Positions 41,532 through 50,744 of a stretch of 64,000 nucleotides of DNA are shown here, piece after piece. Position 1 is the first letter of the stretch; each line of letters opens with the position of its first letter. Position numbers and translations under genes: made by a program. The stretch is from JAIOTH01 sp964486685 (GTDB lineage: Bacteria; Patescibacteriota; Patescibacteriia; UBA1558; S5-K13), in assembly GCA_964486685.1 (NCBI GenBank), contig CAZAOE010000001.1, positions 42,597-106,596 of the forward strand. Direction: 5' to 3'. The notes below the pieces were generated by a model. That model worked only from the letters and a program-made list of their open reading frames with translations. It searched no databases and had not been told where the DNA came from.

Positions 41532-42293
41532 ATGATAATCATACTTTTTTTTATTTTAGGCCTGATTTTTGGCAGTTTTATAAACTGTTTAGTTTATCGT
41601 CTTAAAAGTAAAAAAACGATTTTAGGTCGTTCTTTTTGTCCGCAATGCAAACATCAATTAGGATTTTGGGACTTAATTCCTTTATTTTCTTTTATATTTT
41701 TAAAAAGAAAATGCAGATATTGCCAAAAAAAAATAGCCGGGCAATATTTTTTAGCAGAGTTATTCACGGGATTTATTTTCGCTTTGGGCTATTGGTTTTA
41801 TTTTTTAGCCCCCCAAGCTAATTTTAATTTTTTAGCTTTAGGTTTCTATTTAGTCATTTCTGTTTTTTTATTAATTATTTTTATATATGATTTTAAATAT
41901 TATCTAATACCAGATATTATTGTTTGGCCAGCTATTATTATTGCTTTAGGATTTAATTTATTATTAGGTTTAGGAATCGGCAATTTGTTATTAGCGGGGT
42001 TAATTGGTTTAGTTTTTTTCGGTTTTCAATATTTTATTTCCAAAGGCAAGTGGATAGGCGAAGGAGATATTTTATTGGGCATATTGGTGGGTTTTATAGT
42101 GGGTTGGCCTCAAATTTTACTGACTTTATTTATTTCATATATTTTAGGTAGTATTATTGGAATTATTTTAATATTTTTTAAGAAAAAAAATTGGTCTAGT
42201 CAAATTCCTTTTGGACCTTTTTTAGTTTTAGGAATTTGGATGAGTATTTTTTTAGGAGATTATATTATTAAATGGTGTTTTTCTTTATACTAA
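41532..42293 (+). CDS. pilD: Type IV prepilin peptidase (PilD/GspO)
   Basis: Membrane aspartyl protease (family A24) that cleaves and methylates prepilins. N-terminal domain with two CxxC pairs ('CPQC', 'CRYC'). The catalytic aspartates are in 'YDFKYYLIPD' (about 119) and in the GxGD motif 'GEGD' (about 176). At least seven membrane helices. The promoter is probably the TATAAT at 41519-41524. It stands ahead of four prepilin-like genes that are its likely substrates. Confidence 0.94.
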   Translation: MIIILFFILGLIFGSFINCLVYRLKSKKTILGRSFCPQCKHQLGFWDLIPLFSFIFLKRKCRYCQKKIAGQYFLAELFTGFIFALGYWFYFLAPQANFNFLALGFYLVISVFLLIIFIYDFKYYLIPDIIVWPAIIIALGFNLLLGLGIGNLLLAGLIGLVFFGFQYFISKGKWIGEGDILLGILVGFIVGWPQILLTLFISYILGSIIGIILIFFKKKNWSSQIPFGPFLVLGIWMSIFLGDYIIKWCFSLY

Positions 42294-42619
42294 TGCACGA
42301 TGCTAATATACTAATGATAATGGTAGAGTAGTGAATTGTTCTCCCCTTACCAAGGGGAGATTAAGAGGGGTTAAAAATTAACAAAAACAATTCCTATAAA
42401 AGCCATAATATAACCTCCCCATGCCCCTCCTTAGTAAGGAGGGGTCCCGACTATTCTCCCTTTTACCCCTTCGACCCCTTCGACAAGATCAGGACGGGCA
42501 GGATCAGGGCAGACAAGCTCCTCTCCATCACAGTCGAGGTCCAAGACAGGGCAGGCAAGGCGGGTACAAATGATATGAATAATGTAGGCATTAGTACAAT
42601 AATTTAATAAATTAAATTT
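42294..42619. other. Intergenic cluster of GC-rich repeats
   Basis: No gene seen. It contains CTCCCCTTACCAAGGGGAG with AGAGGGG (about 42340-42375), CCCCTCCTTAGTAAGGAGGGG (about 42424-42445), and a run of GGACGGGCAGG, GGGCAGAC and GGGCAGGCAAGGCGGGTAC (about 42490-42570) related to the CCTGCCCGCC family. Ends of ACTAATAC/TACAAATGA type flank the last unit, as at 44 kb and 48 kb. Confidence 0.5.
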
Positions 42620-43186
42620 ATGTCAAAAGTCAAAAGTCAAAAATTAAAAGTTTTAACTGCCTTTACTTTAATAGAAATTTTGATTTCTATGGCTATTTTT
42701 ATACTTTTACTGACTTTTGTTTTAGTTAATTATAATCATGGAGAAAATTCCAATACCTTTCGTTTGCAGGCTTTTAATATTGAAGATTTAATATACAGTG
42801 TCCAAAATATGGCCTTAACCGGTCAAAAAATAGATGGTAATATCCCTGATAATTATGGTATAAATTTTGATTTAGAAAATAATACTTATGTCATTTTTGG
42901 GGATTTAAATGATGACAAAATTTATAATCTAGGCGATTCTGTTTATAGTAGCGGAAGTTTGTATGATAATATTGAATTTGATCAAGGTGAAATTACCTGT
43001 GTGTCTGAAGCTGATCCAAGTTTTTATGATATTGTTTTTATGCCGCCTCAGCCGGAGATGATTATAAATAGCAATGAAACTTATTACGAATGTAAGTTAT
43101 CCATAATAAGTAATAGAGTGGATGGCAGATGGGATATATTTTTTGATTCCATTACCCAAAGAGTTTGGACTAATTTTATAAATTAG
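42620..43186 (+). CDS. Type IV prepilin-like protein (188 aa)
   Basis: N-terminal cleavage/methylation motif A|FTLIEILISMAIF after a 14-residue basic leader. The residue before the cut is Ala where Gly is usual. One hydrophobic helix is followed by a GspH/FimT-like beta domain. Minor pilin of a type IV pilus or pseudopilus; the substrate of PilD next door is inferred. The stop codon lies inside the terminal repeat of the element at 43182. Confidence 0.85.
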   Translation: MSKVKSQKLKVLTAFTLIEILISMAIFILLLTFVLVNYNHGENSNTFRLQAFNIEDLIYSVQNMALTGQKIDGNIPDNYGINFDLENNTYVIFGDLNDDKIYNLGDSVYSSGSLYDNIEFDQGEITCVSEADPSFYDIVFMPPQPEMIINSNETYYECKLSIISNRVDGRWDIFFDSITQRVWTNFIN

Positions 43187-43346
43187 ACCCACTGCATAAT
43201 AAATTTACTACTGCAATTATACATTTTGGCTAAATTTCTAAAAAATCTTTTCGGCTTAGCTAAGGCTAAACCTCAAAAATTATTTTAAAAATTTATCTCA
43301 AAATCTGAAAATTTCGTTACGTAATTTATTATGCAGTAGGTCTAAT
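43182..43346. mobile_element. MITE-like element with 24-bp terminal inverted repeats (165 bp)
   Basis: TAGACCCACTGCATAATAAA (from 43184) and its complement with one mismatch (to 43344), extended by ATT/AAT on the outside. The interior is AT-rich with a CGGCTTAGC/GCTAAGGCT-like centre. It occupies the entire gap between two prepilin genes, touching the stop of one and ending 4 bases before the start of the next. No ORF inside. Confidence 0.75.
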
Positions 43347-43350
43347 AATT

Positions 43351-44040
43351 ATGTTTTCATTTTTTAAAATTAAAAATTATAAATCTCAGGGCATAATAGA
43401 GTCCTTGGTAGCTATTACAGTGGTAGTAGTTGGTTTAGTTTCAGTTTTGACTTTAGTAGTTTTTAATTTAAGGGTGCAGGTCTATAGTCATGATATGTTA
43501 ATTGCTACTAATTTAGCTAAAGAAGGAATTGAAGTCGTGCGCAGTGTGCGGGATACTAATTGGATGAATGGTGATGATTGGGACCAGGGATTAATAATTA
43601 CAACAGGTTTTATTGGTCAGGAAAAGGGTTTTTTGTTTTTAAATACTGGAGCTTGGAATGGTTATAATAGCGTTTATTATCAGGTATTAGACAATTTGGC
43701 TTGTTCTTGGGAAGATTGTGTTTTTGGCGGGGATTCGGTTTTGGGGCCTACTCCGGCCAGAATGTATATAGTTACTAAGGATAATAGAACTATTTATGAT
43801 CAATTGGGTTTTTTAAATCCTTTAGAATCTGTAGCTACTAAATTTTATAGAGTAGTTTTTATAAATGAAATATGTTTAAATGGTAGTAATCAAGAACATA
43901 TTTTAACAGTTTATGACCAACATTGTGAGGGTTCTTCCGAGGAAAGGATTGGTTTGCAAATAATATCAAAAGTCGGTTGGAATGACAAAGACACTATGAG
44001 AACCGTAGAAGCAGAAGAATGGATTTATAACTGGCGTTAA
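43351..44040 (+). CDS. Type IV prepilin-like protein, PilV/GspI type (229 aa)
   Basis: The N-terminus 'SQG|IIESLVAITVVVVGLV' is an atypical methylation motif: Glu at +4 is kept, but Ile-Ile-Glu-Ser replaces Phe-Thr-Leu-Ile-Glu. 'ATNLAKEGIEVVRSVRD' after the hydrophobic helix is typical of PilV/GspI minor pilins in Patescibacteria. The start codon directly follows the MITE-like element, so its promoter or ribosome site must be within or upstream of that element. Confidence 0.8.
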   Translation: MFSFFKIKNYKSQGIIESLVAITVVVVGLVSVLTLVVFNLRVQVYSHDMLIATNLAKEGIEVVRSVRDTNWMNGDDWDQGLIITTGFIGQEKGFLFLNTGAWNGYNSVYYQVLDNLACSWEDCVFGGDSVLGPTPARMYIVTKDNRTIYDQLGFLNPLESVATKFYRVVFINEICLNGSNQEHILTVYDQHCEGSSEERIGLQIISKVGWNDKDTMRTVEAEEWIYNWR

Positions 44041-44053
44041 TACGCGATACTAA

Positions 44054-44163
44054 TACCTGCCTGCCGGTAGGCAGGGCAGGCAGGTACGAATGACATACGA
44101 ATTATACTAATATACGAATTACGGATCAGATACTAATTATACCTGCCTACCGGCAGGCAGGCG
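44054..44163. repeat. Two GC-rich quasi-palindromes with ACTAAT/ACGAAT flanks
   Basis: TACCTGCCTGCCGGTAGGCA...CAGGTA (44054-44086) and ACCTGCCTACCGGCAGGCAG (44141-44163). Between and around them, short words such as ATACTAAT, ATACGAAT and TATACTAA repeat. The same combination occurs at 48234-48310. No coding. Confidence 0.6.
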
Positions 44164-44177
44164 AATAAATTATACTA

Positions 44178-44768
44178 ATGATACAAATATCTAAAATTCA
44201 AAAATCAAATTTTTCAAGTGGCTTTACGCTTTTAGAAATGATAGTTGCTACGGCATTATTTTTGATGGCCATGACTATGGCTATTGGAATTTTTATTGCT
44301 ACTATGAATGCCAATAATAAAATCACTAGAATTCAAGATGTAGAAAATGAAGTTAGATATATTTTAGAAAAAATATCTAAAGAGGTGAGATTGGGTACAA
44401 TAGATTATGATTATTATCAGATTATTTATGGAAATGATTTTGAAAATCCAGCATCTATATTATCAATTGTAGACAGCGCTGACAATGTCAGCCAATTTGC
44501 CTTAAATGGTGATGAAAATAGTTTAGGAATAATTCAGCTTAGTTTAGATCAGGGAGATAATTGGAGCGATTTAAGTACTGACAGTATTCAGGTTCAGGTC
44601 TTAGATTTTTATTTAATACCAGAAACCGATCCTTATGCCGGAGAACCAGATGATATTAAACAACCATTGGTGTTGATATATTTAAATGCTAGATATAATA
44701 AAGATGGAGAAATGGATGGGAATATTGATATTCAAACCGCTATTAGTTCTAGAATATATAAAAAATAA
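44178..44768 (+). CDS. Type IV prepilin-like protein, GspJ/PilW type (196 aa)
   Basis: Canonical cleavage site 'SSG|FTLLEMIVATALFLMA'. A long hydrophobic N-helix and 'VENEVRYILEKISKEVRLG' follow, as in GspJ-like minor pseudopilins. It is 3 bases ahead of the PilX-like gene and clearly in one transcription unit with it. Confidence 0.85.
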   Translation: MIQISKIQKSNFSSGFTLLEMIVATALFLMAMTMAIGIFIATMNANNKITRIQDVENEVRYILEKISKEVRLGTIDYDYYQIIYGNDFENPASILSIVDSADNVSQFALNGDENSLGIIQLSLDQGDNWSDLSTDSIQVQVLDFYLIPETDPYAGEPDDIKQPLVLIYLNARYNKDGEMDGNIDIQTAISSRIYKK

Positions 44769-44771
44769 TTT

Positions 44772-45887
44772 ATGAAAATTTTTAATAAAAATCGTCAGGC
44801 CTCTACAATTTTAGTAGCGCTTTTAATTATGTCGGTAGTTCTTTCTAGTGCTTTATATATTAATGTCATGTCTTTACGACAAATGAGGCAGTCCAATAAT
44901 ACAGATAATTCCATTATAGCTTTTTATGTAGCTGAAAGCGGAAATGAGCAAGCAGTTTATTATATTAGAAATATGGAAGATTTAGATATAGCCGAATTGC
45001 AAACGGGGGGTGTTATTAGTGGACCAGAAAATTTAGTAATAAGAACGGTTAGCGATGAATTAGCAAATATTAATATTGGTTTAAAAAAGGATGAATTTTA
45101 TCAAATAGATGTTTTTGATCAAGAAGATGTTAGTCTGGGAAGCGATTTGGACACCCTGTCAATAGAATGGGATTCTAATTGCGGCGATGATTCGTGGATA
45201 GAATTAACTATTAATGAGTGGGAAATATTAGGAGGAGAAATAGATTGGAGTTCTCAAGATGCTCACATTAAAAAATGCCTTTTTAATTTATCAGATAGTC
45301 CTGTTACCATAGGAGATGGAACTATATGTATTGATTTTGACCCTGAAAATGCTTATCAATTTAGATTTAAAGCCCTTTATTGTGATGTTAGTAATTTAAT
45401 TTTAAGCGCTAAAAATCAAAGTGGAAATACTTTATATTTTAAAAATATTTATAATTCTACCAGCGTGGGAGAATATCCTTTAGATGCTGAAGAAGCCAGC
45501 AGACAGGCCTTAACTGTTAGTTTAAGAAAAACTAGCCCCTTATCTGGTTTATTTGATTATGTGATTTTTTCTGAAAAATCTTTGATTAAAGATATTGGTG
45601 CCTATACTGGTGGATGGTTTACAGAAGATTTATTTATTGCTACTAGTAATTTGCCGTCTGCTCAGATGGGAACCAATTATAATTATACAGTAACGGCAGT
45701 TAATGGAGCCCTACCTTATGTTTGGAATTTATTTGGTTCTGTGCCAGGCCTACTTAGCATTAATGAAATCACAGGAGTTTTAAGTGGAAACGTTGGTAAT
45801 ACTCCAGGAATTTATCCTTTAAATATAAAAGTAACAGATTTTGAAACTGATAGCGATGAAAAGATTTTATTTTTAGAAGTAGAATAA
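44772..45887 (+). CDS. PilX-like protein with C-terminal Ig-like domain (371 aa)
   Basis: N-terminal hydrophobic segment 'QASTILVALLIMSVVLSSAL' followed by 'AFYVAESGNEQAVYYIRN', the layout of PilX/GspK-type minor pilins. The usual Gly-Phe cleavage motif is absent. The last 95 residues ('LPSAQMGTNYNYTVTAVNG...') form a putative Ig domain of the He_PIG type often found on adhesins. It could be the tip protein of the pilus; that is inference. Confidence 0.75.
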   Translation: MKIFNKNRQASTILVALLIMSVVLSSALYINVMSLRQMRQSNNTDNSIIAFYVAESGNEQAVYYIRNMEDLDIAELQTGGVISGPENLVIRTVSDELANINIGLKKDEFYQIDVFDQEDVSLGSDLDTLSIEWDSNCGDDSWIELTINEWEILGGEIDWSSQDAHIKKCLFNLSDSPVTIGDGTICIDFDPENAYQFRFKALYCDVSNLILSAKNQSGNTLYFKNIYNSTSVGEYPLDAEEASRQALTVSLRKTSPLSGLFDYVIFSEKSLIKDIGAYTGGWFTEDLFIATSNLPSAQMGTNYNYTVTAVNGALPYVWNLFGSVPGLLSINEITGVLSGNVGNTPGIYPLNIKVTDFETDSDEKILFLEVE

Positions 45888-45902
45888 TAATTATTAGTTT
45901 AA

Positions 45903-47891
45903 ATGAACAAACAAGAAGTTAAAACAAGAATAAATAAATTAAAGCAAGAAATAGAACATCATCGTTATCTTTATCATGTTTTAGATCAGCAGGAAATAAG
46001 TGATCCGGCTTTAGATTCTTTAAAAAAAGAACTAAGAGATTTAGAGCAAGAATTTCCAGATTTACAGAGTTCAGATTCTCCAACTTTACGGGTTAGCGGA
46101 AGTGCCTTAGATAAGTTTGAAAAAATAGAACATAAGTTTCCGGTTTTATCTTTACAAGATGTTTTTTCTACTGAAGAATTGGGAGATTGGCAAGAGCGGA
46201 ATGAAAAAATTGCTTCAGGAGATTGTGATTATTTTTGTGAATTAAAATTAGACGGTTTAACTATTGTTTTAAATTATGAAAAAGGAATTTTAAAAACAGC
46301 AGCCACCAGAGGAGATGGAAAAATCGGAGAAGATGTGACTAATAATATCCGCACCATAGAAAGCATTCCTTTAAAATTAAGACATCACAAATATCAAATT
46401 CCAGATTTTTTGAGTATTAGGGGCGAGGTTTTATTAACAAAAAAATACTTTGATAAAATAAATAAGCAAAAAATAAAAGCCGGGCTAGAGCCCTTTGCTA
46501 ATCCGCGTAATGTTGCAGCTGGTAGCATTAGACAATTAAATCCGCGTATTACTGCTCAAAGAGAATTAATATATTTTGCTTATGATATTAAAGAAGATAT
46601 TGGACAAAAGACACATCAAGAAGTGCATGAAATTTTAAAAGATTTTGGTTTTAAAGTTAATTTGCATAATGAATATTGTCAAAATATTGGGAGCGTGTCC
46701 AATTATTTACAAAAATGGGACAAGAAAAGAAAGAGCTTGAATTATTTAACAGATGGAGTAGTAATAGTAATAAATGATATTGGATTAGAAAAAAAATTAG
46801 GCAGTATTGGCAAATCAGAAAGATGGATGATTGCTTATAAATTTCCTCCTGAACAAGTTACTTCCCAAGTTAAAAATATTATTATTCAAGTTGGCCGAAC
46901 AGGGGCTTTAACACCAGTAGCTATTTTAGAACCTCGGAAATTAGCTGGTAGCTTGGTTTCTCGTGCCACTTTACATAATTTTGATGAAATAGATAGACTA
47001 GGGGTCAAAATAGGAGATACTGTAATTATTCAAAAGGCCGGAGATATTATTCCAGAGGTGGTAGAAGTTTTAAAACGCCTAAGAACTGGTCGGGAAAAAA
47101 AACTTTCTGTTCCGAAAAAATGTCCAGCTTGTAATTCTTTTATTACTAAAAAAGAAGGAGAGGTTAATTATTATTGTTCTAATAAAAATTGTTACGCTGT
47201 GCAAAAGCAAAATATAATTCATTTTGTTTCTAAGCGGGCTTTCAATATTGAGGGTTTTGGAAAAAAAATAGTTGAACAATTAATAGTGGCTAATTTAATA
47301 GAAAATGTGGCTGATATATTTGAATTAAAAGAAGATGATCTTTTGCCCTTGGAAAGATTTGCCGATAAATCAGCTGAAAATTTAATTCAAGCTATAGCAG
47401 ATAGTAAAAAAATAGAATTGGATAGGTTTATATATGCTTTAGGAATTCGTCATGTAGGAGATGAAACTAGTATTATTTTGGCTCGTAAATTTGGTTCTTT
47501 AGAAAAATTAATGAAAGCTGGGGTAGAAGATTTTGAAAATATTCATGACATAGGTTTAAAAGTAGCTCAAAGTTTAGTAGATTTTTTTCAGCAGAATAGA
47601 AATATAAAGATAATCCAAAAATTATTGGACTTAGGAGTTCAACCTAGTAAATTAAAAATTACTAGCCAAAAATTAAAAAATAAAACCTTTGTTTTAACTG
47701 GTAGTTTAAAAAACCTTACTCGCGAGCAGGCCAAAAATATTATTAGAGAATTAGGTGGTAAGGTCTCTTCTTCGGTTAGTAAGCAAGTTGATTATTTATT
47801 GTTGGGCACTGAACCGGGTGTTAAATATAATCAAGCTCAAAAATTGGGTTTGAAAATTATTTCTGAAGAGGAGTTTAGTAAAATGATTTGA
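45903..47891 (+). CDS. ligA: NAD-dependent DNA ligase LigA
   Basis: Seals nicks in replication and repair. Catalytic Lys115 in the 'ELKLDGL' motif, the N-terminal Ia domain ('HHRYLYHVLDQQEISD'), OB domain, four-cysteine zinc finger ('CPACN', 'YCSNKNC'), helix-hairpin-helix repeats and a C-terminal BRCT domain (about 585-662, 'KNKTFVLTGSL'). Full length at 662 residues. Confidence 0.96.
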   Translation: MNKQEVKTRINKLKQEIEHHRYLYHVLDQQEISDPALDSLKKELRDLEQEFPDLQSSDSPTLRVSGSALDKFEKIEHKFPVLSLQDVFSTEELGDWQERNEKIASGDCDYFCELKLDGLTIVLNYEKGILKTAATRGDGKIGEDVTNNIRTIESIPLKLRHHKYQIPDFLSIRGEVLLTKKYFDKINKQKIKAGLEPFANPRNVAAGSIRQLNPRITAQRELIYFAYDIKEDIGQKTHQEVHEILKDFGFKVNLHNEYCQNIGSVSNYLQKWDKKRKSLNYLTDGVVIVINDIGLEKKLGSIGKSERWMIAYKFPPEQVTSQVKNIIIQVGRTGALTPVAILEPRKLAGSLVSRATLHNFDEIDRLGVKIGDTVIIQKAGDIIPEVVEVLKRLRTGREKKLSVPKKCPACNSFITKKEGEVNYYCSNKNCYAVQKQNIIHFVSKRAFNIEGFGKKIVEQLIVANLIENVADIFELKEDDLLPLERFADKSAENLIQAIADSKKIELDRFIYALGIRHVGDETSIILARKFGSLEKLMKAGVEDFENIHDIGLKVAQSLVDFFQQNRNIKIIQKLLDLGVQPSKLKITSQKLKNKTFVLTGSLKNLTREQAKNIIRELGGKVSSSVSKQVDYLLLGTEPGVKYNQAQKLGLKIISEEEFSKMI

Positions 47892-47921
47892 ATTAAATAA
47901 ATTTCGTGATAAAGTTAAAAT

Positions 47922-48224
47922 ATGTTAAAAAAAGATTCATCTTCCAAAATTTTAGTGCAGGGAGAAGATATTCAAAAATTAGCTAAATTGTCTAGAATTA
48001 ATTTAGAAAAAAAGGGCATTAAAGAATTCAGTAAACAATTGAGTAGTATTTTAGATTATGTTAATAAAATTCAAAATTATAAATTTACTACAGATAAATT
48101 AATAGAGGATAACAAAATTTTGCAATTAAGAGCAGATAAAGTAGTGGATTTTGATGCGCAGAGAATAGTTAAACAATTTAGCGATAAAGAAAAGGGATTA
48201 TTGAAAGTTAAAAAGATACTGTAA
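47922..48224 (+). CDS. gatC: Asp/Glu-tRNA amidotransferase subunit C
   Basis: Small subunit that stabilises GatA-GatB. 'DIQKLAKLSRINLEKKGIKEFSKQL' and 'ILDYVNKIQNY' match GatC; at 100 residues it is of normal size. The C-terminal half is less conserved, and the usual 'LR-D-x-V' appears as 'LRADKVVDF'. It is separated from gatA by a repeat-filled gap of 271 bases rather than overlapping it. No gatB is in the window. Confidence 0.9.
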   Translation: MLKKDSSSKILVQGEDIQKLAKLSRINLEKKGIKEFSKQLSSILDYVNKIQNYKFTTDKLIEDNKILQLRADKVVDFDAQRIVKQFSDKEKGLLKVKKIL

Positions 48225-48233
48225 TAATGCTAA

Positions 48234-48279
48234 TACCTGCCCGCCATTGGCTTCGCCTTCAGGCGATGGCAGGCGGGTA
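48234..48279. repeat. GC-rich quasi-palindrome (CCTGCCCGCC family)
   Basis: TACCTGCCCGCCAT and ATGGCAGGCGGGTA arms with an inner CTTCGCCTTCAGGCG hairpin, between ACTAA and ACAAATTAATACTAAT flanks. It is located in the gatC-gatA gap. Confidence 0.65.
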
Positions 48280-48413
48280 CAAATTAATACTAATTATACT
48301 AATACAATACGAATAGATATTTTAACTAACACAAATAATTTTAATCATTAGTATAATATTTGTAGTATTGGTATAAAATTAGTATATTGGCATTATCATA
48401 ATTCGTATATGAA

Positions 48414-48496
48414 TCCCGTTAGATAATCAAAGAGTTTAATCTAATAGGGAGTAGAAATTAAAAATTGTCATATTGATAAATAATTATCTAACGGGA
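48414..48496. repeat. Inverted repeat TCCCGTTAGATAAT / ATTATCTAACGGGA
   Basis: Perfect arms of about 14 bp separated by about 55 bp; the last base of the right arm is the first base of the gatA start codon. A related arm pair is at 62192-62297. No coding in the interior. Confidence 0.7.
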
Positions 48497-49932
48497 TGAA
48501 AGAGTTTACTATAAAAAAAATTCAGTCAGATTTAAAAAATAAGAAATTTTCTTGTCAAGATTTGGTTAAGGAGTGTTTTTTAAATATCAAGAAAGACAAA
48601 TTAAATGATTTTATAAGTTTATTTGTCGAAGAAGCAATAGTCCAAGCTAAAAAAATTGATTTAAAAATTAAAGCTGGAAAGAAATTAGAAAAATTGGAAG
48701 GTATTCCAATTGCTGTTAAAGATAATATTTTAATTAAAGACAAAAAAGCCACGGGCGCATCCCATATTTTAGAAAACTATATAGCTACTTATGATGCCAA
48801 AGTAATAGAAAAATTAAAGCAAGCAGGGGTTATTTTTTTAGGCAAGACCAATTTAGATGAATTTGGCATGGGAGCATCTAACGAGACCTCTTACTTTGGA
48901 CCAGTTTTAAATCCTTACGACAAAACTAGAGTACCGGGTGGTTCTTCGGGCGGAAGCGCTGCTGCGGTAGCTAGTGAGCATTGTGTTTTTGCTTTAGGAA
49001 GTGATACGGGTGGCTCAATCCGCCAACCAGCAGCATTTTGTGGAATAACTGGATTTAAACCCAGTTATGGTCGTATATCTAGAAGTGGACTAATGTCTTT
49101 AGCTTCTTCTTTAGATCAGATTGGCCCTTTAGCTAATTCTGTAGAGGATGCCCTAATAGTTTTTAATGTTATTCGTGGTCAAGATGATTATGATATGACT
49201 AGTCAGCAATCAAGCTTAATTGATATAAAAAATATAAAAAAAGACATTAAACAAAAAATTATTGGAATTCCTAAGGATTATTATAATTTAAGCATTGACC
49301 AAGAAATAAAAAACAATTTTCAAGAAACTATAGAAAAATTAAAAAAGTTAAAGATAAAAACAAAAGAAATTGATTTATCTTTTTTGGACGCTGCTTTAGC
49401 AGTTTATTATATTATTCAGCCAGCTGAGGCCTCAACTAATTTAGCTAGATATGATGGACTGCGTTATGGTTTAAATCAAAATCAGGGCAAGGATTTACTA
49501 GAAACTTATTTTAAAAATAGAGGACAGGGATTTGGTCCAGAAGTAAAAAGAAGAATTATGATTGGCACTTATGTTTTATCTGAGGGTTATCGAGAGGCCT
49601 ATTATAATCAGGCCAAAAAAGTGCAACAAGATATTAAATACAGATTTAAAAAAATTTTTCAAGAAGTTGATGCCTTTCTTTTACCTACCAGCCCGAGCTT
49701 AGCTTTTAAATTGAAGGAGAAATTTAATGATCCATTGACCATGTATTTGGCTGATATCTTTACGGTCGCTGTCAATATAGCTGGTTTGCCAGCCATATCT
49801 ATTCCTACTGGTCAAAGTAATAATTTACCAATTGGTACTCAAATTATCGGCGACTTTATGCAGGATGAGAAAGTTTTAAATGTGGCGTATAAGTTAGAGG
49901 AGTTAGTAGTAAGGAATACGAATAACGAATAA
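48496..49932 (+). CDS. gatA: Asp/Glu-tRNA amidotransferase subunit A
   Basis: Amidase-signature enzyme that releases ammonia from glutamine for the transamidation of misacylated tRNA. The Ser-cisSer-Lys triad is readable: Lys in 'AVKDNI' (about 75), Ser in 'GGSSGGSAAAV' (about 150) and the catalytic Ser in 'GSDTGGSIRQPAAFCG'. At 478 residues it is complete. The ATG directly abuts the right arm of an inverted repeat. Confidence 0.95.
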   Translation: MKEFTIKKIQSDLKNKKFSCQDLVKECFLNIKKDKLNDFISLFVEEAIVQAKKIDLKIKAGKKLEKLEGIPIAVKDNILIKDKKATGASHILENYIATYDAKVIEKLKQAGVIFLGKTNLDEFGMGASNETSYFGPVLNPYDKTRVPGGSSGGSAAAVASEHCVFALGSDTGGSIRQPAAFCGITGFKPSYGRISRSGLMSLASSLDQIGPLANSVEDALIVFNVIRGQDDYDMTSQQSSLIDIKNIKKDIKQKIIGIPKDYYNLSIDQEIKNNFQETIEKLKKLKIKTKEIDLSFLDAALAVYYIIQPAEASTNLARYDGLRYGLNQNQGKDLLETYFKNRGQGFGPEVKRRIMIGTYVLSEGYREAYYNQAKKVQQDIKYRFKKIFQEVDAFLLPTSPSLAFKLKEKFNDPLTMYLADIFTVAVNIAGLPAISIPTGQSNNLPIGTQIIGDFMQDEKVLNVAYKLEELVVRNTNNE

Positions 49933-49995
49933 CGAATTAAGGATTATGAATTACGGAACAATTTAACAATTTAATTATTTAACAATTTAATATCT

Positions 49996-50733
49996 ATGGA
50001 TAAAGAACAAAAAATATTTCCAGAAAAAAAAATCAAATGGTATTTTAAATGGTGGGGAGTAGGAATAATACTTTTAGCTTTATTAATTATTTCTATAAGT
50101 TTTTATTTTTATAGCCGGGTAATGTTTTATAAACAGGCCATTGAGGCCGGAGGCATTTTATTGGGTGGTTATTCTGCTTATGAGGGAGGAGTCATTCAGA
50201 ATTCAGAAAAAGAGATTAGTAGAGAAGATTTAGAATCAGGCCATAATCCTAGTATAGGAGCTGAAAATCCAATCATGACTATGGTATTATTTTGTGATTT
50301 TAATTGTCCTTATTGTTATGGTTATTATCCGGTTTTACGGCAATTTGTTTTAGAAAATAGTGAGAAAGCCAAGTTAATTTATAGAGATTTTCCTTTAGAC
50401 GAAGATAAGGCCTCTTTAGCGGCTAATTGTGCTTTTGCACAAGGAAAATTTTGGCCTATGCATGATAAATTATTTGCTAGCCAATCAGAATTAGATGATG
50501 CCTCTATTTTGGCCATAGCTGAAGAAATTGATTTGGACTTAGATAAATTTAATAATTGTTATCTGCAAGAAGAATTTAAAAAGGATATTGGTGAAGATTT
50601 TTTATTAGGTGTTCAGGCGGGAGTTAGCGGTACGCCTACTCTTTTTATTAATGGTAGTAAATTTCCAGGAGTGATGAGCAAAAATCTTTTAGAACAAATT
50701 TTAACGGTTTTAGAGGAGGAAACTGAAAATTAA
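49996..50733 (+). CDS. DsbA-like thiol-disulfide oxidoreductase, membrane-anchored
   Basis: An N-terminal membrane helix (about 20-40) and a thioredoxin-4/DsbA-like domain with active site C104-P-Y-C107 ('DFNCPYCYGYY') and cis-Pro loop 'SGTPTLFING'. It probably introduces or shuffles disulfides in exported proteins. The cysteine-rich 2938-residue protein in this window is a plausible client (inference). lgt follows within 12 bases, so the two are co-transcribed. Confidence 0.88.
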   Translation: MDKEQKIFPEKKIKWYFKWWGVGIILLALLIISISFYFYSRVMFYKQAIEAGGILLGGYSAYEGGVIQNSEKEISREDLESGHNPSIGAENPIMTMVLFCDFNCPYCYGYYPVLRQFVLENSEKAKLIYRDFPLDEDKASLAANCAFAQGKFWPMHDKLFASQSELDDASILAIAEEIDLDLDKFNNCYLQEEFKKDIGEDFLLGVQAGVSGTPTLFINGSKFPGVMSKNLLEQILTVLEEETEN

Positions 50734-50744
50734 TATATAAAAAA

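Noticed and set aside
42490..42570. GC-rich repeated units considered as a CRISPR array
   Set aside because: Units are irregular, have no constant spacer length and no cas genes are present.
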